64,000 nucleotides of DNA from Cohnella sp. AR92 (GCF_003990975.1 NZ_RZJR01000003.1:1-64000), one strand, 5' to 3'. Shown: positions 26,100 through 37,632, counted from the stretch's first letter. Made by a program: numbers and translations. The notes: generated from the sequence alone by a model not told the origin.

Positions 26100-27278
26100 A
26101 TGCTAGATCAAATCGCAATGGGTCAATTGAAGAAAACGCTGCGAGTGAGCATCGAGAACAAGGAGATCGCCGGAGCGAACGTGATGGTGATCAAGAACGG
26201 ACGCGAGATTTTCTACCACGAGGATGGATGGGCGGATATCGAAGCCAAGCAGCCGATCTCGAGAAACTCCATCTTCCGCCTCTATTCGATGACGAAGCCG
26301 ATCACCGCCACGGCCGCCATGATCCTTCTGGAACGCGGGATCATTGACCTGTTCGATCCCGTCAGCAAGTATCTTCCCGGCTTCAAGAATCAGAAGGTCG
26401 TTCAAGGTCGCGACCTGGTGCCGGCCCATAGGGAGGTCAACCTCCACGATCTGCTCTCCATGACGTCCGGATTAGTGTACGGAGGCCATCATCTTGCGGG
26501 CAGAGAGACGGAAGCTTTGTTCCGGGAGATAGAAGAGCGTCTGCTCGGCGAGTCGCCGATGGGGACGTACGAAGCGATGAACCGATTGGGTGAGTGTCCG
26601 CTCCTTTTCCAGCCGGGTTCCTCTTGGGAATACGGCACTTCGTCCGACGTGCTTGGAGCCGTCATCGAAGCCGCAAGCGGCATGCGGCTCGGGGAATTCC
26701 TGCAGAGAGAGCTGTTCGAGCCTCTGGGCATGCAGGACACCGGCTTCTGGCTTCCGGAGCAGAAGAGAGCGCGCTTGGCCAAGACCTACCAGGACGATGG
26801 TGAAGGCGAACTGGCTTTGTATACGGGGAACCACTTGGGAATCAATCACCTGTTCGACCGTAACCCGGCATTCGAGTCGGGAGGAGCCGGGCTTGCTTCG
26901 ACGATCGAGGACGCCGCGCGATTTACCTCCATGCTGATGAATAACGGAACCTTGAACGGCAAGCGGATCCTGAGGCCGAGAACGGTCAAGTACCTGACGA
27001 CCGCCAGTCTGAACGCGGAGCAGCAGAAGGCTTACGGCTCCAATCACTGGAGCGCGGGGTACGGCTACGGCAACTTCATGCGTATCCTGACGAACCCGGA
27101 GCAGGCTCTGGTACTGGGAAGTTCGGGTGAATATGGATGGGATGGCTGGTTAGGCGCTTACTTCTGCAATTGTCCCCAAGACGGGATAACATTCCTTTTT
27201 ATGATCCAGAAGAAGGATGCCGGCACGATGCCGATCACCCGCAAGCTGCGAAATATTGTTCTCAGTTCCTATGTGTGA
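26100..27278 (+). CDS. Serine hydrolase, class C beta-lactamase family (EstB-like)
   Basis: 392 residues, ATG start; GGAAGGAG is about 11 bases upstream, a somewhat long spacing, but no other start fits. Active-site SMTK (S63, K66 in RLYSMTKPITATAA), Tyr motif in WEYGTSSDVLG, and a C-terminal SSGEYGWDGWLG in place of KTG. There is no signal peptide, so a cytoplasmic esterase or peptidase is more likely than an antibiotic-degrading enzyme. Confidence 0.9.
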   Translation: MLDQIAMGQLKKTLRVSIENKEIAGANVMVIKNGREIFYHEDGWADIEAKQPISRNSIFRLYSMTKPITATAAMILLERGIIDLFDPVSKYLPGFKNQKVVQGRDLVPAHREVNLHDLLSMTSGLVYGGHHLAGRETEALFREIEERLLGESPMGTYEAMNRLGECPLLFQPGSSWEYGTSSDVLGAVIEAASGMRLGEFLQRELFEPLGMQDTGFWLPEQKRARLAKTYQDDGEGELALYTGNHLGINHLFDRNPAFESGGAGLASTIEDAARFTSMLMNNGTLNGKRILRPRTVKYLTTASLNAEQQKAYGSNHWSAGYGYGNFMRILTNPEQALVLGSSGEYGWDGWLGAYFCNCPQDGITFLFMIQKKDAGTMPITRKLRNIVLSSYV

Positions 27279-27294
27279 CAAATATCCGAACGAA

Positions 27295-27318
27295 GATCGC
27301 GGTTATCGCGGTCTTTTT
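27295..27318 (+). terminator. Terminator after the serine hydrolase
   Basis: GATCGCG-GTTAT-CGCGGTC stem followed by TTTTTT. Confidence 0.8.
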
Positions 27319-27408
27319 TCGTATTTTCGTGGTATTTGGGCGCGAATAGCTGAAACCTATCACATATATCAAATATTTTTATGAATAAATTATGACGCTA
27401 CACTATGC

Positions 27409-27414
27409 TATAAT
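27409..27414 (+). promoter_or_regulatory. Probable -10 box of mqo
   Basis: A perfect TATAAT about 105 bases before mqo; the -35 is poor (TAAATT at 17 bp). The leader between contains a small hairpin CGTCG-GTT-CGACG (27460-27472). Confidence 0.5.
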
Positions 27415-27519
27415 TGTTCCATAATAGTTGAGTCAATTAGGTTGCTCACGGGCTGGCAGCGTCGGTTCGACGGGAGCGCCTACTTCCTTCTGCAAATATA
27501 AGGTATAAGGACGGTTAAC

Positions 27520-29034
27520 ATGAGCAGCAAACAAACCAAAACAGATGTGATCTTGATCGGTGCCGGAATCATGAGCGCGACCTTGGGTTCCTTGCTTAAG
27601 GAATTAAAGCCGGAGTGGAATATCACGATTTTCGAGCGGCGCGCGATCCCGGCGGAAGAGAGCTCCAACGTATGGAATAATGCGGGAACGGGCCACTCCG
27701 CTTTGTGCGAGCTTAACTATACCGTGGAGAAGCCGGACGGCTCCATCGATATTAAGAAAGCCATTAAAGTCAATGAAGAGTTCCAATTGTCCAGACAGTT
27801 CTGGTCTTACCTGGTGGACAGCAAGCTGATCCGCAACCCGAAGGACTTTATCGTATCCGTGCCTCACATGAGCTTCGTTCAAGGGGAGAAGGACGTCGCG
27901 TTCTTGAGAAAGCGTTATGCGGCGCTGTCCAATAACCCGCTGTTCGAAGGGATGGAATACAGCGAGGATCCGGAGAAGCTGAAGGAATGGATTCCGCTGA
28001 TGATGAAGAATCGGACCTCGAAAGGCCCGATCGCGGCAACGAGATCCGAAGCGGGTACGGACGTCAACTTCGGCGCTCTGACGGAGATTCTGCTGAACCA
28101 TCTCAAGAACAAGAACGTCGAGATCCAGTACAACCGCAACGTCGACGATATCAAGCGCGCCGGCGACGGCTCTTGGAATCTGAAGGTTCGCAATGTCGAG
28201 AACGGAACGGTGGAACGCCACTCGGCGAAGTTCGTCTTCATCGGCGGCGGCGGCGGCAGCCTTCATCTGCTTCAGAAGTCGGGCATCGAGGAAGGCAAAG
28301 GCGTCGGAGGCTTCCCGGTCAGCGGATTGTTCATGGTTTGCCAGAAGCCGGAGGTCGTTGCCCAGCACCATGCGAAGGTGTACGGCCAAGCGCCGGTCGG
28401 AGCTCCTCCGATGTCCGTGCCCCATCTGGATACCCGCTTTATCGATAACAAGGAATCGCTCCTGTTCGGTCCGTTCGCGGGCTTCTCGCCGAAGTTCCTG
28501 AAGTTCGGCTCCATGTTCGACCTGATCAAATCCGTTAAGCCGCATAACCTGCTCACCTTGCTCGCGGCAGGCGTCAAGAGCGCCTCTCTGACGATGTATC
28601 TGATCAAGCAGGTCATGCTCTCGAAGGAGAAGCGCATGGAAGCGCTCCGCGAATTCATCCCGAACGCCAAGGGCGAGGACTGGGATCTGCTGGTTGCCGG
28701 TCAACGGGTACAAATTATCAAGGACACGGAAGCAGGCGGCAAAGGAACGCTGCAATTCGGCACGGAAGTCATCAGCGCGGCCGACGGGTCGATCGCGGCG
28801 TTGCTTGGCGCCTCTCCAGGCGCATCGACGGCCGTATCCGTCATGCTCGAAGTGATGGAGAGATGCTTCCCGCAGCACATGAAGGAATGGGAGCCTAAGA
28901 TCCGCGAGATGATTCCGTCTTACGGCTTATCGTTGCAGAAGAATCCGGAGCTTATTCAAGAACTGTACGCCGCTACGTCGAAGTCGCTTGGCCTGAACGC
29001 GAAAGTGACCGAGCAAGCGACTAGCGTATCGTGA
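27520..29034 (+). CDS. mqo: Malate:quinone oxidoreductase
   Basis: 504 residues, ATG start; the AAGGAC site about 8 bases upstream is moderate. FAD-binding Rossmann motif [13 protein letters not shown] at the N terminus and the family pattern [19 protein letters not shown] follow. C-terminal [20 protein letters not shown] is also typical. The enzyme oxidises malate to oxaloacetate at the membrane and passes electrons to the quinone pool, an NAD-independent TCA-cycle step. Monocistronic with its own terminator. Confidence 0.96.
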   Translation: MSSKQTKTDVILIGAGIMSATLGSLLKELKPEWNITIFERRAIPAEESSNVWNNAGTGHSALCELNYTVEKPDGSIDIKKAIKVNEEFQLSRQFWSYLVDSKLIRNPKDFIVSVPHMSFVQGEKDVAFLRKRYAALSNNPLFEGMEYSEDPEKLKEWIPLMMKNRTSKGPIAATRSEAGTDVNFGALTEILLNHLKNKNVEIQYNRNVDDIKRAGDGSWNLKVRNVENGTVERHSAKFVFIGGGGGSLHLLQKSGIEEGKGVGGFPVSGLFMVCQKPEVVAQHHAKVYGQAPVGAPPMSVPHLDTRFIDNKESLLFGPFAGFSPKFLKFGSMFDLIKSVKPHNLLTLLAAGVKSASLTMYLIKQVMLSKEKRMEALREFIPNAKGEDWDLLVAGQRVQIIKDTEAGGKGTLQFGTEVISAADGSIAALLGASPGASTAVSVMLEVMERCFPQHMKEWEPKIREMIPSYGLSLQKNPELIQELYAATSKSLGLNAKVTEQATSVS

Positions 29035-29046
29035 TCGAACGATAGA

Positions 29047-29080
29047 ACAAAACCGCCGTCCTTGGGGACGGCGGTTTTGT
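29047..29080 (+). terminator. Terminator after mqo
   Basis: Perfect 15-bp stem ACAAAACCGCCGTCC-TTGG-GGACGGCGGTTTTGT. The flanking A and T runs could serve both strands. Confidence 0.9.
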
Positions 29081-29190
29081 CTGTCGGAACCAACCGATCG
29101 CTTAAATAATGGATATTCCGGATAGCGGAAGACGCTAAGGGAGACCCTATGGGAATCGATGTGGGAACCGTTAAGAAACAGGATCCCCTT

Positions 29191-29799
29191 TTAAATCACT
29201 TTGATGACGAAGCTATAGAAAGCATCTCCATTGGAGACGTTCTCTCTGTTCTCATCCATCCACCAGACTCCGTACGAATAATAATACGTCCCTTCCGCCG
29301 CGGGAGCTTTGATCGTGTTGTTCTCGACCTCGACCTCCGTGGGGCGTCCGTCCTTGGACATCGTGACATGAACTTGATTCGGAAGAGGGTCGTAGTCCAT
29401 CACGAACTGGATTTCCGTCCCCGGGGAGACATTAATCGGCTTGTCGCCCTTTAATAGTTCTTCCGGTCCGACCGTATCGACGCAAGAGGCGGTCCAGCAA
29501 TACGTGCCGAGCTTGGCCGGGTACGTCTTGTTCCCGATCTTGATGGAGGCTTGCGGCGGCTTGTCGCCCGTCTGGACGAGACCGGACGGGCTGGGCGTCG
29601 GGCTTGAGACGGCAGTGACGCCGGGCGCGCTGGGCGATTCGGGAGAACTTGTCTTGCCGGATGAATTCGCTTGCGAATTCGAGCACCCGATTATGCCGAC
29701 TAAGCTGAATGCGATAAGTAACCAAATGAAACCTCTACTGATTGGAACCCCCTCCTTCCTTAATTGTGACGCGGGAAAGAGGGGAGATGTTGCAGGCAA
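29191..29799 (-). CDS. Secreted lipoprotein of unknown function, unusual start
   Basis: 202 residues if begun at the TTG at 29799, which has no ribosome binding site. A strong site AAGGAGG (29751-29757 on the minus strand) lies inside that reading, 8 bases before an in-frame ATC (29742-29740). Starting there gives a textbook lipoprotein signal (SRGFIWLLIAFSLVGIIGC, Cys 20). No ATG, GTG or TTG lies at proper distance, so either ATC is used or the start codon has mutated. After a Ser/Pro/Thr linker come TYPAKLGTYCWTASCVDT and an about 100-residue beta-rich domain. The function is not recognised. Confidence 0.7.
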   Translation of the reverse strand: MPATSPLFPASQLRKEGVPISRGFIWLLIAFSLVGIIGCSNSQANSSGKTSSPESPSAPGVTAVSSPTPSPSGLVQTGDKPPQASIKIGNKTYPAKLGTYCWTASCVDTVGPEELLKGDKPINVSPGTEIQFVMDYDPLPNQVHVTMSKDGRPTEVEVENNTIKAPAAEGTYYYSYGVWWMDENRENVSNGDAFYSFVIKVI

Positions 29800-29879
29800 T
29801 TAAGTTGTCACCGTTTGCTGAGACCGTGCAGCTCGCGATTGTATTCGATTATTCGAATAGATTTCGCGATTTCTTCTTC

Positions 29880-30659
29880 TTAAGCCAACCGAACGAAGAA
29901 GCGATCCTTGTGCCGCTCCACGACGACCGGAGCTTCGAAGAATTCGCTCAGCGTCTCCGAATCCATGACTTCCGCCGTGGCGCCCTGGCGGAACGCTTCG
30001 CCGCGCCGAAGAAGCATCGTATGCCCGAAAGCGGGGAGAATCTCCTCCGTATGGTGCGTGACGAAGATCATCGTCGGCATATCCTCCTGCCGGGTCAAGT
30101 CGTCGATGCTGGCGAGGAGCCGCTCCCGCGAGAACAAGTCGAGCCCGTTGCACGGCTCGTCCAGGATCAGCAGCTTCGGATCGGCCATGAGCGCCCGCGC
30201 GATCAGCAGCTTCTGCTTCTCTCCTTGCGAGCAAGTCCGATATTCGCGGTCCCACAGATGCGAGCAGCCGAGCGCGGTCATCAGCTCCCCCGCGCGAACG
30301 AAATCTTCGGGCGTCGGGTTCTCGTAAAGCCCTATGGATGCGAACTTGCCGCTGATAACGACGTACTGCGTACGATCGCTTCCGTACAGCTTCTCTTGCA
30401 GAGAGGAGCTGACCCAGCCGATCGATTGGCGCAGCTCCCTTAGGTCCACTTCCCCGAATCGATGGTTCAGAACCGTTACGTTCCCCTTGGTCGGCCAGAA
30501 GTACCCGTTAATGATGTTGAGCAGCGTTGTCTTGCCCGAGCCGTTCAGGCCGAGCAAGGCCCAGTGCTCATTCTTCCGAATGCGCCAGTTAATCTCCTTC
30601 AGCAGCTGCAGCTCTCCGCGCTTCCAGGTTACTCCCTCAAGCTCGATCATCGATTCCAT
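29880..30659 (-). CDS. ABC transporter ATP-binding protein, ModF/YlmA-like
   Basis: 259 residues, ATG start with AGGAGTGAG upstream. Walker A GLNGSGKTT (37-45), signature CSQGEKQK (143-150), Walker B LLILDEPCNGLD with E168, and H-loop FVTHHTEEI. No permease is encoded nearby; this ATPase type (molybdate ModF-like or Bacillus YlmA) often stands alone. Substrate unknown. It is not of the MsmX type needed by the sugar importers further on. Confidence 0.9.
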   Translation of the reverse strand: MESMIELEGVTWKRGELQLLKEINWRIRKNEHWALLGLNGSGKTTLLNIINGYFWPTKGNVTVLNHRFGEVDLRELRQSIGWVSSSLQEKLYGSDRTQYVVISGKFASIGLYENPTPEDFVRAGELMTALGCSHLWDREYRTCSQGEKQKLLIARALMADPKLLILDEPCNGLDLFSRERLLASIDDLTRQEDMPTMIFVTHHTEEILPAFGHTMLLRRGEAFRQGATAEVMDSETLSEFFEAPVVVERHKDRFFVRLA

Positions 30660-30810
30660 GTCCGCTCACTCCTATGAATGTCCGTGTTCGCTCTATCTAT
30701 CCATTTTAATAAACCAAGCAGCGGGCGTCGTTGCGAAAATTGCGGCGAATGCCGGCAACTTTTGCTATACTCATCTCACATAGAGGAGAGGAAAGCATGG
30801 GTGATAGGCG

Positions 30811-31608
30811 ATGAAGGTTCGGATCGATACCCCGCATATGTCGTTATGGCGAATCGAGGAACACCACGCGACGCCTCCGCACGTTCATGAGAGGGACTTC
30901 CAAATCACGGTGCCGATCTACGGCTCCTGCTTGTTCGTCGGACAGCAGCAGGCCCACGAATTGGCGAGCGGCGAAGGCTTCGTGCAATACCCGGAGGAGC
31001 CGCATGAGCTGCATGTGGAAGGCAGCTCCGGCGTCATCGTTCTTCAGGTGGATCGGGGAAGCCTCGCGGAGATCAATCGGGAGCGGCCGCTTGAGCTGGA
31101 ATGCCGGCAGAAGATCGATCCGGGCTTGCTAAGCGGCGAGTTCCGGAAGTGGGCGGCTGCGCTGCTGCTGAGCGATTCCCAGGAGCCTCTGGCCGTACAG
31201 GAGACGGAGACCCAGGTGCTCTATTTTCTGTCCCGGGTGTTAAGAGGCAATCAGACGAACCGCAGGGACGCCGCCATCGCGAGCGCAACCGCGGCCGATC
31301 GGCATATGGCGCAGGCGCTGGACTACATGCACGAGCATTACACCGACAAGATCAACATCGATACGTTGGCTGCAATCGCGCTGCAGAGCCGGTTTCATTT
31401 TATCCGTTCGTTTAAGGCCATCCTCGGAATGACCCCCTATCAATACATGCTGGCGCTGCGGATCGAGGAGGCGAAGGCGAGGCTGGGACGGACATCGTCC
31501 ACGGCGACGGAGATCAGCTTCGATCTCGGCTTCTCGAGCACGAGCCAGTTCTATCGCACCTTCGTCAAGATGACCGGCAAGACGCCGGAGCAATTTCGCA
31601 AGGGTTGA
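30811..31608 (+). CDS. AraC-family regulator with cupin sensor domain
   Basis: 265 residues, ATG start. N-terminal AraC-type cupin (HHATPPHVHERDFQITVP...YPEEPHELHV) and C-terminal double HTH (about 165-263, IDTLAAIALQSRFHFIRSFKAI..., ending GKTPEQFRKG). Stands alone in front of the rhamnogalacturonan lyase gene; it could respond to a sugar, but its targets cannot be told from sequence. Confidence 0.9.
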   Translation: MKVRIDTPHMSLWRIEEHHATPPHVHERDFQITVPIYGSCLFVGQQQAHELASGEGFVQYPEEPHELHVEGSSGVIVLQVDRGSLAEINRERPLELECRQKIDPGLLSGEFRKWAAALLLSDSQEPLAVQETETQVLYFLSRVLRGNQTNRRDAAIASATAADRHMAQALDYMHEHYTDKINIDTLAAIALQSRFHFIRSFKAILGMTPYQYMLALRIEEAKARLGRTSSTATEISFDLGFSSTSQFYRTFVKMTGKTPEQFRKG

Positions 31609-31640
31609 TCGGCAGCGGAAGCGACTTTAAATAGCGCAAG

Positions 31641-31686
31641 GAAGAGGAGAAGTAACTTTTGCTTCTTCTCTTCAGAATTGATTTTT
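31641..31686 (+). terminator. Probable terminator after the AraC gene
   Basis: GAAGAGGAGAAG (31641-31652) pairs with CTTCTTCTCTTC (31662-31673), then GATTTTTG. The T-tract is displaced from the stem. Confidence 0.6.
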
Positions 31687-31717
31687 GAGGAGTTACGAAT
31701 AGGTGAACGATTCTGAG

Positions 31718-31815
31718 AAAATCAAAAGTGAACGCCATTATCAATACTCACGATTTACCGGGGGGAAGACCGGGACTATGATGCAGACATGGCGCTAGTT
31801 TTGTAAGCGCTTCAC
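31718..31815 (+). promoter_or_regulatory. Promoter region of the CE12-PL11 gene with shared 41-bp element and cre-like box
   Basis: 31718-31758 shares 34 of 41 bases with 45719-45759, including ATCAATACTCACGATTTAC in full. Its end supplies the -35-like TTTACC (31754-31759); TATGAT follows after 17 bases (31777-31782). Downstream at 31802-31815 lies TGTAAGCGCTTCAC, a near match to CcpA cre sites. Activation from the 41-bp element and repression at the box would fit. Confidence 0.65.
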
Positions 31816-31900
31816 TTTCGGGCGGGAGAGGGGGATGTCGGCGTTATACCAGAAGGGAGCAAAGCAGAATCATAGATAAACCGAAAGAGAGGAGAACGCT

Positions 31901-34900
31901 GTGATTAGGAAAAGAAGAAGATTCGGAGCGTCGCTGATGAGCGTCGCGATGTTCGTCTCCTTGGCGCTGCCGGTTATTCCTGCAAGGGTATCCGCCGCCA
32001 GTGCGGAGGGAACGTTCGAGCAGAGGTTCGACTTCGGTACGGGGACCAGTCCGGTCATGGAAGGCTTTATCGGGGTCGGTCCGAACGATCTGTACACGGT
32101 CGAGCGCGGGTATGGATTGGATCAGGCGGTCAATTCCCGGCTCCGTTCGGGCGGCACCGACCTGACGAACGACTTCGTGCTGGCGGCTTCGTTCGGCTTC
32201 CAGACCGACATTCCGAACGGCGATTACGATGTCACGGTGTATTCCGGCGATCTGCTCGCGGGTACCTCGACGACCAAGCTGAACGTGACGTTGGAAAGCA
32301 CCGCTGCAGGAACCGTCCAAGCTCGCCAATCGGTCAGCGAAGCGACGTTCCGGACGACGGTCGCGGATGGACAGCTTAATGTAGGCTTAAGCGGCGCGAA
32401 CGGCGGAGGGGCCTATCTGAACGGTATCGTGATACGGGAAGTCGCGCCGGCGCCCCTGGCGGCTCCAAGTTCCCTTGCGATCAAAGGAATCGCCGTCTCG
32501 CCCCCTTCCGTCTCGCTTCAATGGAGCGGAGTCGCGGACGCCGTCCTCTATAACGTATACCGCTCGGTAGGCGCGGACGGCAGCTTCGAGCTGCTTGGCC
32601 AGGCGGCGGAAACGACGTATTCCGACACTTCCGTTGTTCTCGGCGGAACCTATTCTTATCGAGTAACGGCATTGAACGCCGCCGGTACGGAATCCGAAGC
32701 CAGCGCGGCGGTAACGGCGGAAATGCCGGAGAGCGGGGAGCCACCGGCGAATGCGGAGCCGCTTCCTTCCGAGCTGCCGCTGAAGCTGGACTTCGGTCCG
32801 GGAGAGGTAGCGGACGGGTACTTCGGAATCCGTTCTCCCGTTGCCTACTCGCCGGAGCTTCGATACGGCTTCGTCAATCCGTCGCTCGTCTTCTCCGGCG
32901 ACAGCGGCACTGCCGACGCGTTGAAATCCGATTACCTGATGCCGAAGGGAACGGACTTCAACGTCGACCTGCCGAACGGCGACTATTCGGTGACGGTCAC
33001 CGCGGGAGATGCGAACAACGCCACGGAGACCGCCGTGTCCGTCGAGGGAATGACGGCCGCCAAGATCGCACTCGCTTCGAAGGCAGCCGGAGATTACCTG
33101 GAGCAATCATTCCAAGTCGCGCTGGTGGACGGGCAGCTTAATTTTACGTTCGCGGGCTCGGCCCCGAAGATCAACGCGATCGTTATCGAGAAGCTCCCGG
33201 AACGCTCGGCCGGCGAGACCCCGACGGTCTACATCGCGGGCGATTCGACCGTCCAGACTTACGACCCATACTGGAAGCCTCAAGCCGGTTGGGGCCAGAT
33301 GATTCCCCGATTCTTCTCCAGCGACATCGAATTCAGCAACCAGTCTATCGGGGGCAGAAGCTCGAAATCCTTCTTGCTGGAAGGCCGTCTGGATACGATC
33401 CTCCGCGCGATCAAGCCGAACGATTACTTCCTGATCCAGTTCGGCCATAATGACGCGACGATCAGCGTGCCGGAACGGTATGCGTCTCCGGCCGACTACA
33501 AGAATTACCTGCGGACGTACGTCGAAGGCGCACGGCAGCGCGGCGCCATACCGATTCTCGTAACGCCGGTCGGCCGACGCGATTATAACGCCAGTACGGG
33601 CTTGTTCAACGTCAGCTTCCCGGACTATGTGGCTGCGATGAAGGATCTGGCGGCGGAGCTGGACGTGCCGTTGGTCGATCTCAGCACGCTCAGCCGGGAG
33701 TACTACAATACGATCGGACCCGAAGGGACGCTTGCCGTCTTCCTGCATGTTCCGGCGGGAGTATACGGCGCGTTCCCGAGCGGCTCGGCTGACGACACGC
33801 ACTTCCAGGAATACGGCGCCATTCAGATCGCGCGGCTGCTCTCCGGAGGCATTCGGGAGCTTGGACTGCCGTTGTCCTCTGCCGTTACGGCCACGGAGTC
33901 TTCGGCGGAAGCGCCCGCGAAGCCGACCGGCCTTGCGGCGGGCAGCGTAAGCAACGCCGGGGCGGTGCTTACCTGGAACGCGGCGGAGGGAGCGGACGTC
34001 TATAAGATCTATCGCAAGCTTGCCGACGAAGCGGAGTATTCGCTGATCGGGTCGGCGACCGTGCCGACCATCGCGATTCAAGGAATGCAGGAAGGCAAGT
34101 CGTACGATGTCTACGTCACGGCCGTGAATGGCAAGGGAGAATCCGAGCCTTCCGACGCGATCGTGATTCGCACGAAGCAAGCGACGCTCAAGTTCGACTT
34201 CGGCCTCGCCGGTTCTCCGGTCATGGAGGGCTACCGGGAGGTGAATCTGTCGACGGTCTACGCGCCGGAGCGGGGCTACGGCATCGTCGATCCGACGGGG
34301 ATGATCGGGCGCGACCGCGCGACGGGAACCGATCTCCTGCGCGACTGGATAGGTTACTTCAACGTGGGCTGGACGTTTAACGTCGACGTGCCGAACGGCC
34401 TCTACTCGGCGAAGCTCTACGTGGGCGACTACCTGGGAAGCGCGAGAACGACCGTTGCGGTCGAAGACGTCGACTACGGCACCGTCTCGGCGGGAAGCAA
34501 GACCATCGCGGAGAAAATCATCTCGCAGATCTGGGTATCGGACGGCCAGATGAGCTTCCGCTTCGGCGGGGCGACGGCTATCGTGAACGGTCTGGAGATA
34601 ACGCCGATCCTGATGGCTCCTTCCGGACTGGCAGCCGACGCGGTCGACACCGATCCGGAGCATCCGTCCGTCTCGCTCTCTTGGACGGGGGGCGACGACG
34701 CGGCTAAGTATAACGTTTATCGCAAGGTCGGCGAGTCGGACAACTACGAGCTGTTGGCCGGCACGACGACGAATTCCTACGTCGATCAAGCCGTCGACGT
34801 CGGGTTGACCTATTCCTATCGGGTGTCGACCTCCGACGCCGCGGGGGCGGAGACAGGGCCTTCGAATGCGGTCTCCGTATCCTTGATCGATCCGAGCGTG

Positions 34901-37567
34901 CCCATTCCGGCCGCGCCGTCCCATCTTCGGACGGAAGACGTGAACAAGAACGATCTTACCTTGATCTGGGATGCGAGCGAAGGCGCGAGAACGTATCGGA
35001 TCTATCGCTCCGATAGCGAAGACGGCGACTTCGAGCCGGTCGGCAGAACGCAGGACGCCAGCTTCACGGATACGACCGTACTGACCACGATCCCTTATTA
35101 TTACAAGGTGGCGGCCGTCAGCGCGGGAGGCATCTCCGAGCTGTCCGATACGCTGGCGACGCCGGCGGTAACCGTCCTCTTCCGTCAGGCGGAATATTTG
35201 GACCGCGCGCTGGTGGCGGTCAAGCAGGAAGGCGGGGTGTATGTCGGTTGGAGGATGCTCGGCACGGATCCGAGCGATATCGCCTTCAACCTGTACCGGA
35301 ACGGCGCGAAGGTGAACGCATCGCCGATTACCGGAGCGACCAACCTGCTCGACGCGTCAGGCACCGGCTCTTCCGTTTATGTGCTCAAGACCGTTGACGC
35401 GAGCGGCAAGGAGCGGACGGCTTCGAAGGAGACGGCGGTCTGGCAGACGAATTATTGGTCCATCCCGCTGCAGAAGCCCGCGGGCGGCATTACTCCGGCG
35501 GGAGAAGCCTATGCCTACAGCGCGAACGATACGAGCGTCGGCGATCTGGACGGGGACGGCTCCTATGAATTGATCGTCAAGTGGGATCCGTCCAACTCCC
35601 ACGACAATTCCCAAGCCGGCTATACCGGCAACGTCTATATCGACGCTTATAAGCTGGACGGAACGAGGCTGTGGCGCATCGACCTCGGCAAGAATATCCG
35701 GGCGGGCGCTCATTATACGCAATTCATGGTGTACGACCTGGACGGCGACGGCAAGGCGGAAGTCGCTTTGAAGACGGCGGACGGCACGATCGACGGAACG
35801 GGGGCCGCCATCGGCGATGCGACAGCCGACCATCGCAACAGCAGCGGCTATGTCCTGGAAGGTCCGGAATATTTGACCGTATTCAACGGTTTGACGGGCA
35901 AGGCGATGACGACGACCGATTACGATCCGCCGCGAGGCGTCGTGGCGGATTGGGGAGACGCTTACGGCAACCGAGTGGACCGCTTTCTGGCCGCCGTTGC
36001 GTATTTGGACGGCGAACGTCCGAGCTTGATTTTCAGCAGAGGCTATTACACTAGAACGGTTATCGTCGCCTACGATTATAAGAATGGCCGGTTGGTCGAA
36101 CGCTGGAAGTTCGACTCCAACGACAAGGAATACGGAGCCGCTTATACGGCACAGGGGGACCACAATCTGTCGATAGGCGACGTCGACGGAGACGGCAAGG
36201 ACGAGATCACCTTCGGAGCGATGGCGATCGACGATGACGGCAAGCCGCTCTACAATACCGGTCTCGGGCACGGGGACGCGCAGCATCTGGGAGACCTGGA
36301 CCCTAGCCGTCCCGGGCTTGAATTCTTCAACGTACACGAGCATACCGATTCGCCGTACGGCATGGACTTCCGCGACGCGAAGACGGGAGAAGTGCTGTGG
36401 GGAGTCTGGACTGGCGTCGATACCGGCCGCGGCATGTCCGCGGATATCGACCCGAACTATCCGGGGGAAGAGGTATGGGCAACCACGGTCACGAACGAGC
36501 AGTACGTTCAGCTTACCGGCTTGTACAGCGCTCAGGGGCAACTGATCAGCAGCACGATTCCAAGCTCCACGAACTTCGGCATCTGGTGGGATGGAGACCT
36601 GAGCCGCGAGCTGCTCGACGGTAACCGCATCGACAAGTGGGATTACGCGAACCGCACGACCCATCGGCTGTTCACGGCGGAAGGCGCGCTGTCGAACAAC
36701 GGCACCAAGGCGACGCCGAATCTGCAGGCGGACCTGTTCGGCGACTGGCGTGAGGAAGTCGTATGGCGCAATACGGACAGCAGCGAACTGCGAATCTATA
36801 CGACGACCGACCTGACCGTCACCCGCTTGCGCACCTTGATGCACGATCCGATCTATCGCCTCGGGGTTGCCTGGCAGAATACCGGCTATAACCAGCCGCC
36901 GCATACGAGCTTTTTCCTGGGAACCGGCATGACGGAGCCGCCGGCGCCGAAGATCTATCTGGCGGACGCACCGGCGAAGCTGGCAATCGGAGCCCCCGGC
37001 AAGCCGGTGCTGTCCAGCGATAACGGCTATGACACGGGTCTCCGGGACGGCGATTATACGATCGCGATGAACCTGTGGCATGGCAATAACGGCACGGTGT
37101 TCAAGCTCTACGAGAACGGGAATCTGGTCCATCTCGCGAACCTGAGCGACGGATCTCCCGCCGCGCAGACGGTGAAGACGGCGATCAGCGGGAAGCACAA
37201 CGGAACTTATGTTTACACATGCGAGCTGATCAACAAATACGGCACGACGGCATGCGATCCGATCACGGTGAACGTCACGGACGCAGCGCCCGGGCAGGCC
37301 GTCCTGTCGCACGACAACTGGGATGGAGACGGAAGCTACCGGATCTCGATGAACCTGTGGTGGGGCACGAATGCTACTCGCTACGATCTTTACGAGAATG
37401 GCGTTCTGGTCGATTCGCAGGATCTGTCGGCTCATACTCCGAGCGCTCAAACCGCGGCGACGAACATCTCGGGGAAGGCCCCGGGAACCTATGAGTATGA
37501 GGCCGTGCTCAGCAATGCAACCGGGCAGACCCGCACGTCGAAGATAACCGTTACGGTCGGAAAGTAG
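31901..37567 (+). CDS. Secreted multidomain pectinase: CE12 rhamnogalacturonan acetylesterase + PL11 rhamnogalacturonan lyase
   Basis: 1888 residues, GTG start after GAGAGGAGAACGCT. Signal peptide (about 1-35), an acetylesterase-type N-terminal beta domain (about 44-185, with [12 protein letters not shown]), Fn3 (188-275), a second such domain (290-435), CE12 SGNH esterase (443-660; S449 in [10 protein letters not shown]517 in FGHND, D631/H634 in DDTH), Fn3, a third beta domain (760-905), two Fn3 (906-1090), PL11 lyase (1095-1690; [19 protein letters not shown] and repeated DxDGDG calcium-type motifs) and two C-terminal carbohydrate-binding-like modules (about 1700-1888, [13 protein letters not shown] and [13 protein letters not shown]). 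It should deacetylate and cleave rhamnogalacturonan-I outside the cell. Confidence 0.93.
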   Translation: MIRKRRRFGASLMSVAMFVSLALPVIPARVSAASAEGTFEQRFDFGTGTSPVMEGFIGVGPNDLYTVERGYGLDQAVNSRLRSGGTDLTNDFVLAASFGFQTDIPNGDYDVTVYSGDLLAGTSTTKLNVTLESTAAGTVQARQSVSEATFRTTVADGQLNVGLSGANGGGAYLNGIVIREVAPAPLAAPSSLAIKGIAVSPPSVSLQWSGVADAVLYNVYRSVGADGSFELLGQAAETTYSDTSVVLGGTYSYRVTALNAAGTESEASAAVTAEMPESGEPPANAEPLPSELPLKLDFGPGEVADGYFGIRSPVAYSPELRYGFVNPSLVFSGDSGTADALKSDYLMPKGTDFNVDLPNGDYSVTVTAGDANNATETAVSVEGMTAAKIALASKAAGDYLEQSFQVALVDGQLNFTFAGSAPKINAIVIEKLPERSAGETPTVYIAGDSTVQTYDPYWKPQAGWGQMIPRFFSSDIEFSNQSIGGRSSKSFLLEGRLDTILRAIKPNDYFLIQFGHNDATISVPERYASPADYKNYLRTYVEGARQRGAIPILVTPVGRRDYNASTGLFNVSFPDYVAAMKDLAAELDVPLVDLSTLSREYYNTIGPEGTLAVFLHVPAGVYGAFPSGSADDTHFQEYGAIQIARLLSGGIRELGLPLSSAVTATESSAEAPAKPTGLAAGSVSNAGAVLTWNAAEGADVYKIYRKLADEAEYSLIGSATVPTIAIQGMQEGKSYDVYVTAVNGKGESEPSDAIVIRTKQATLKFDFGLAGSPVMEGYREVNLSTVYAPERGYGIVDPTGMIGRDRATGTDLLRDWIGYFNVGWTFNVDVPNGLYSAKLYVGDYLGSARTTVAVEDVDYGTVSAGSKTIAEKIISQIWVSDGQMSFRFGGATAIVNGLEITPILMAPSGLAADAVDTDPEHPSVSLSWTGGDDAAKYNVYRKVGESDNYELLAGTTTNSYVDQAVDVGLTYSYRVSTSDAAGAETGPSNAVSVSLIDPSVPIPAAPSHLRTEDVNKNDLTLIWDASEGARTYRIYRSDSEDGDFEPVGRTQDASFTDTTVLTTIPYYYKVAAVSAGGISELSDTLATPAVTVLFRQAEYLDRALVAVKQEGGVYVGWRMLGTDPSDIAFNLYRNGAKVNASPITGATNLLDASGTGSSVYVLKTVDASGKERTASKETAVWQTNYWSIPLQKPAGGITPAGEAYAYSANDTSVGDLDGDGSYELIVKWDPSNSHDNSQAGYTGNVYIDAYKLDGTRLWRIDLGKNIRAGAHYTQFMVYDLDGDGKAEVALKTADGTIDGTGAAIGDATADHRNSSGYVLEGPEYLTVFNGLTGKAMTTTDYDPPRGVVADWGDAYGNRVDRFLAAVAYLDGERPSLIFSRGYYTRTVIVAYDYKNGRLVERWKFDSNDKEYGAAYTAQGDHNLSIGDVDGDGKDEITFGAMAIDDDGKPLYNTGLGHGDAQHLGDLDPSRPGLEFFNVHEHTDSPYGMDFRDAKTGEVLWGVWTGVDTGRGMSADIDPNYPGEEVWATTVTNEQYVQLTGLYSAQGQLISSTIPSSTNFGIWWDGDLSRELLDGNRIDKWDYANRTTHRLFTAEGALSNNGTKATPNLQADLFGDWREEVVWRNTDSSELRIYTTTDLTVTRLRTLMHDPIYRLGVAWQNTGYNQPPHTSFFLGTGMTEPPAPKIYLADAPAKLAIGAPGKPVLSSDNGYDTGLRDGDYTIAMNLWHGNNGTVFKLYENGNLVHLANLSDGSPAAQTVKTAISGKHNGTYVYTCELINKYGTTACDPITVNVTDAAPGQAVLSHDNWDGDGSYRISMNLWWGTNATRYDLYENGVLVDSQDLSAHTPSAQTAATNISGKAPGTYEYEAVLSNATGQTRTSKITVTVGK

Positions 37568-37605
37568 GAAAACCCAAACATTATTCGCTGTACAGCAATC
37601 CGCTT

Positions 37606-37632
37606 AGGCTGCGCCATTGGCGCAGCTTTTGC
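37606..37632 (+). terminator. Terminator after the lyase gene
   Basis: GGCTGCGCC-AT-TGGCGCAGC stem followed by TTTTGCTGTT. Confidence 0.75.

Noticed and set aside
33107-34924. Long minus-strand reading frame of 605 codons inside the lyase gene
   Set aside because: Arg/Asp-rich antisense shadow of a well-supported gene in GC-rich DNA; no ribosome binding site or family pattern.
35357-37450. Minus-strand reading frame of 697 codons opposite the PL11 domain
   Set aside because: Antisense shadow with low-complexity Arg/Val composition; the plus strand has clear PL11 motifs.
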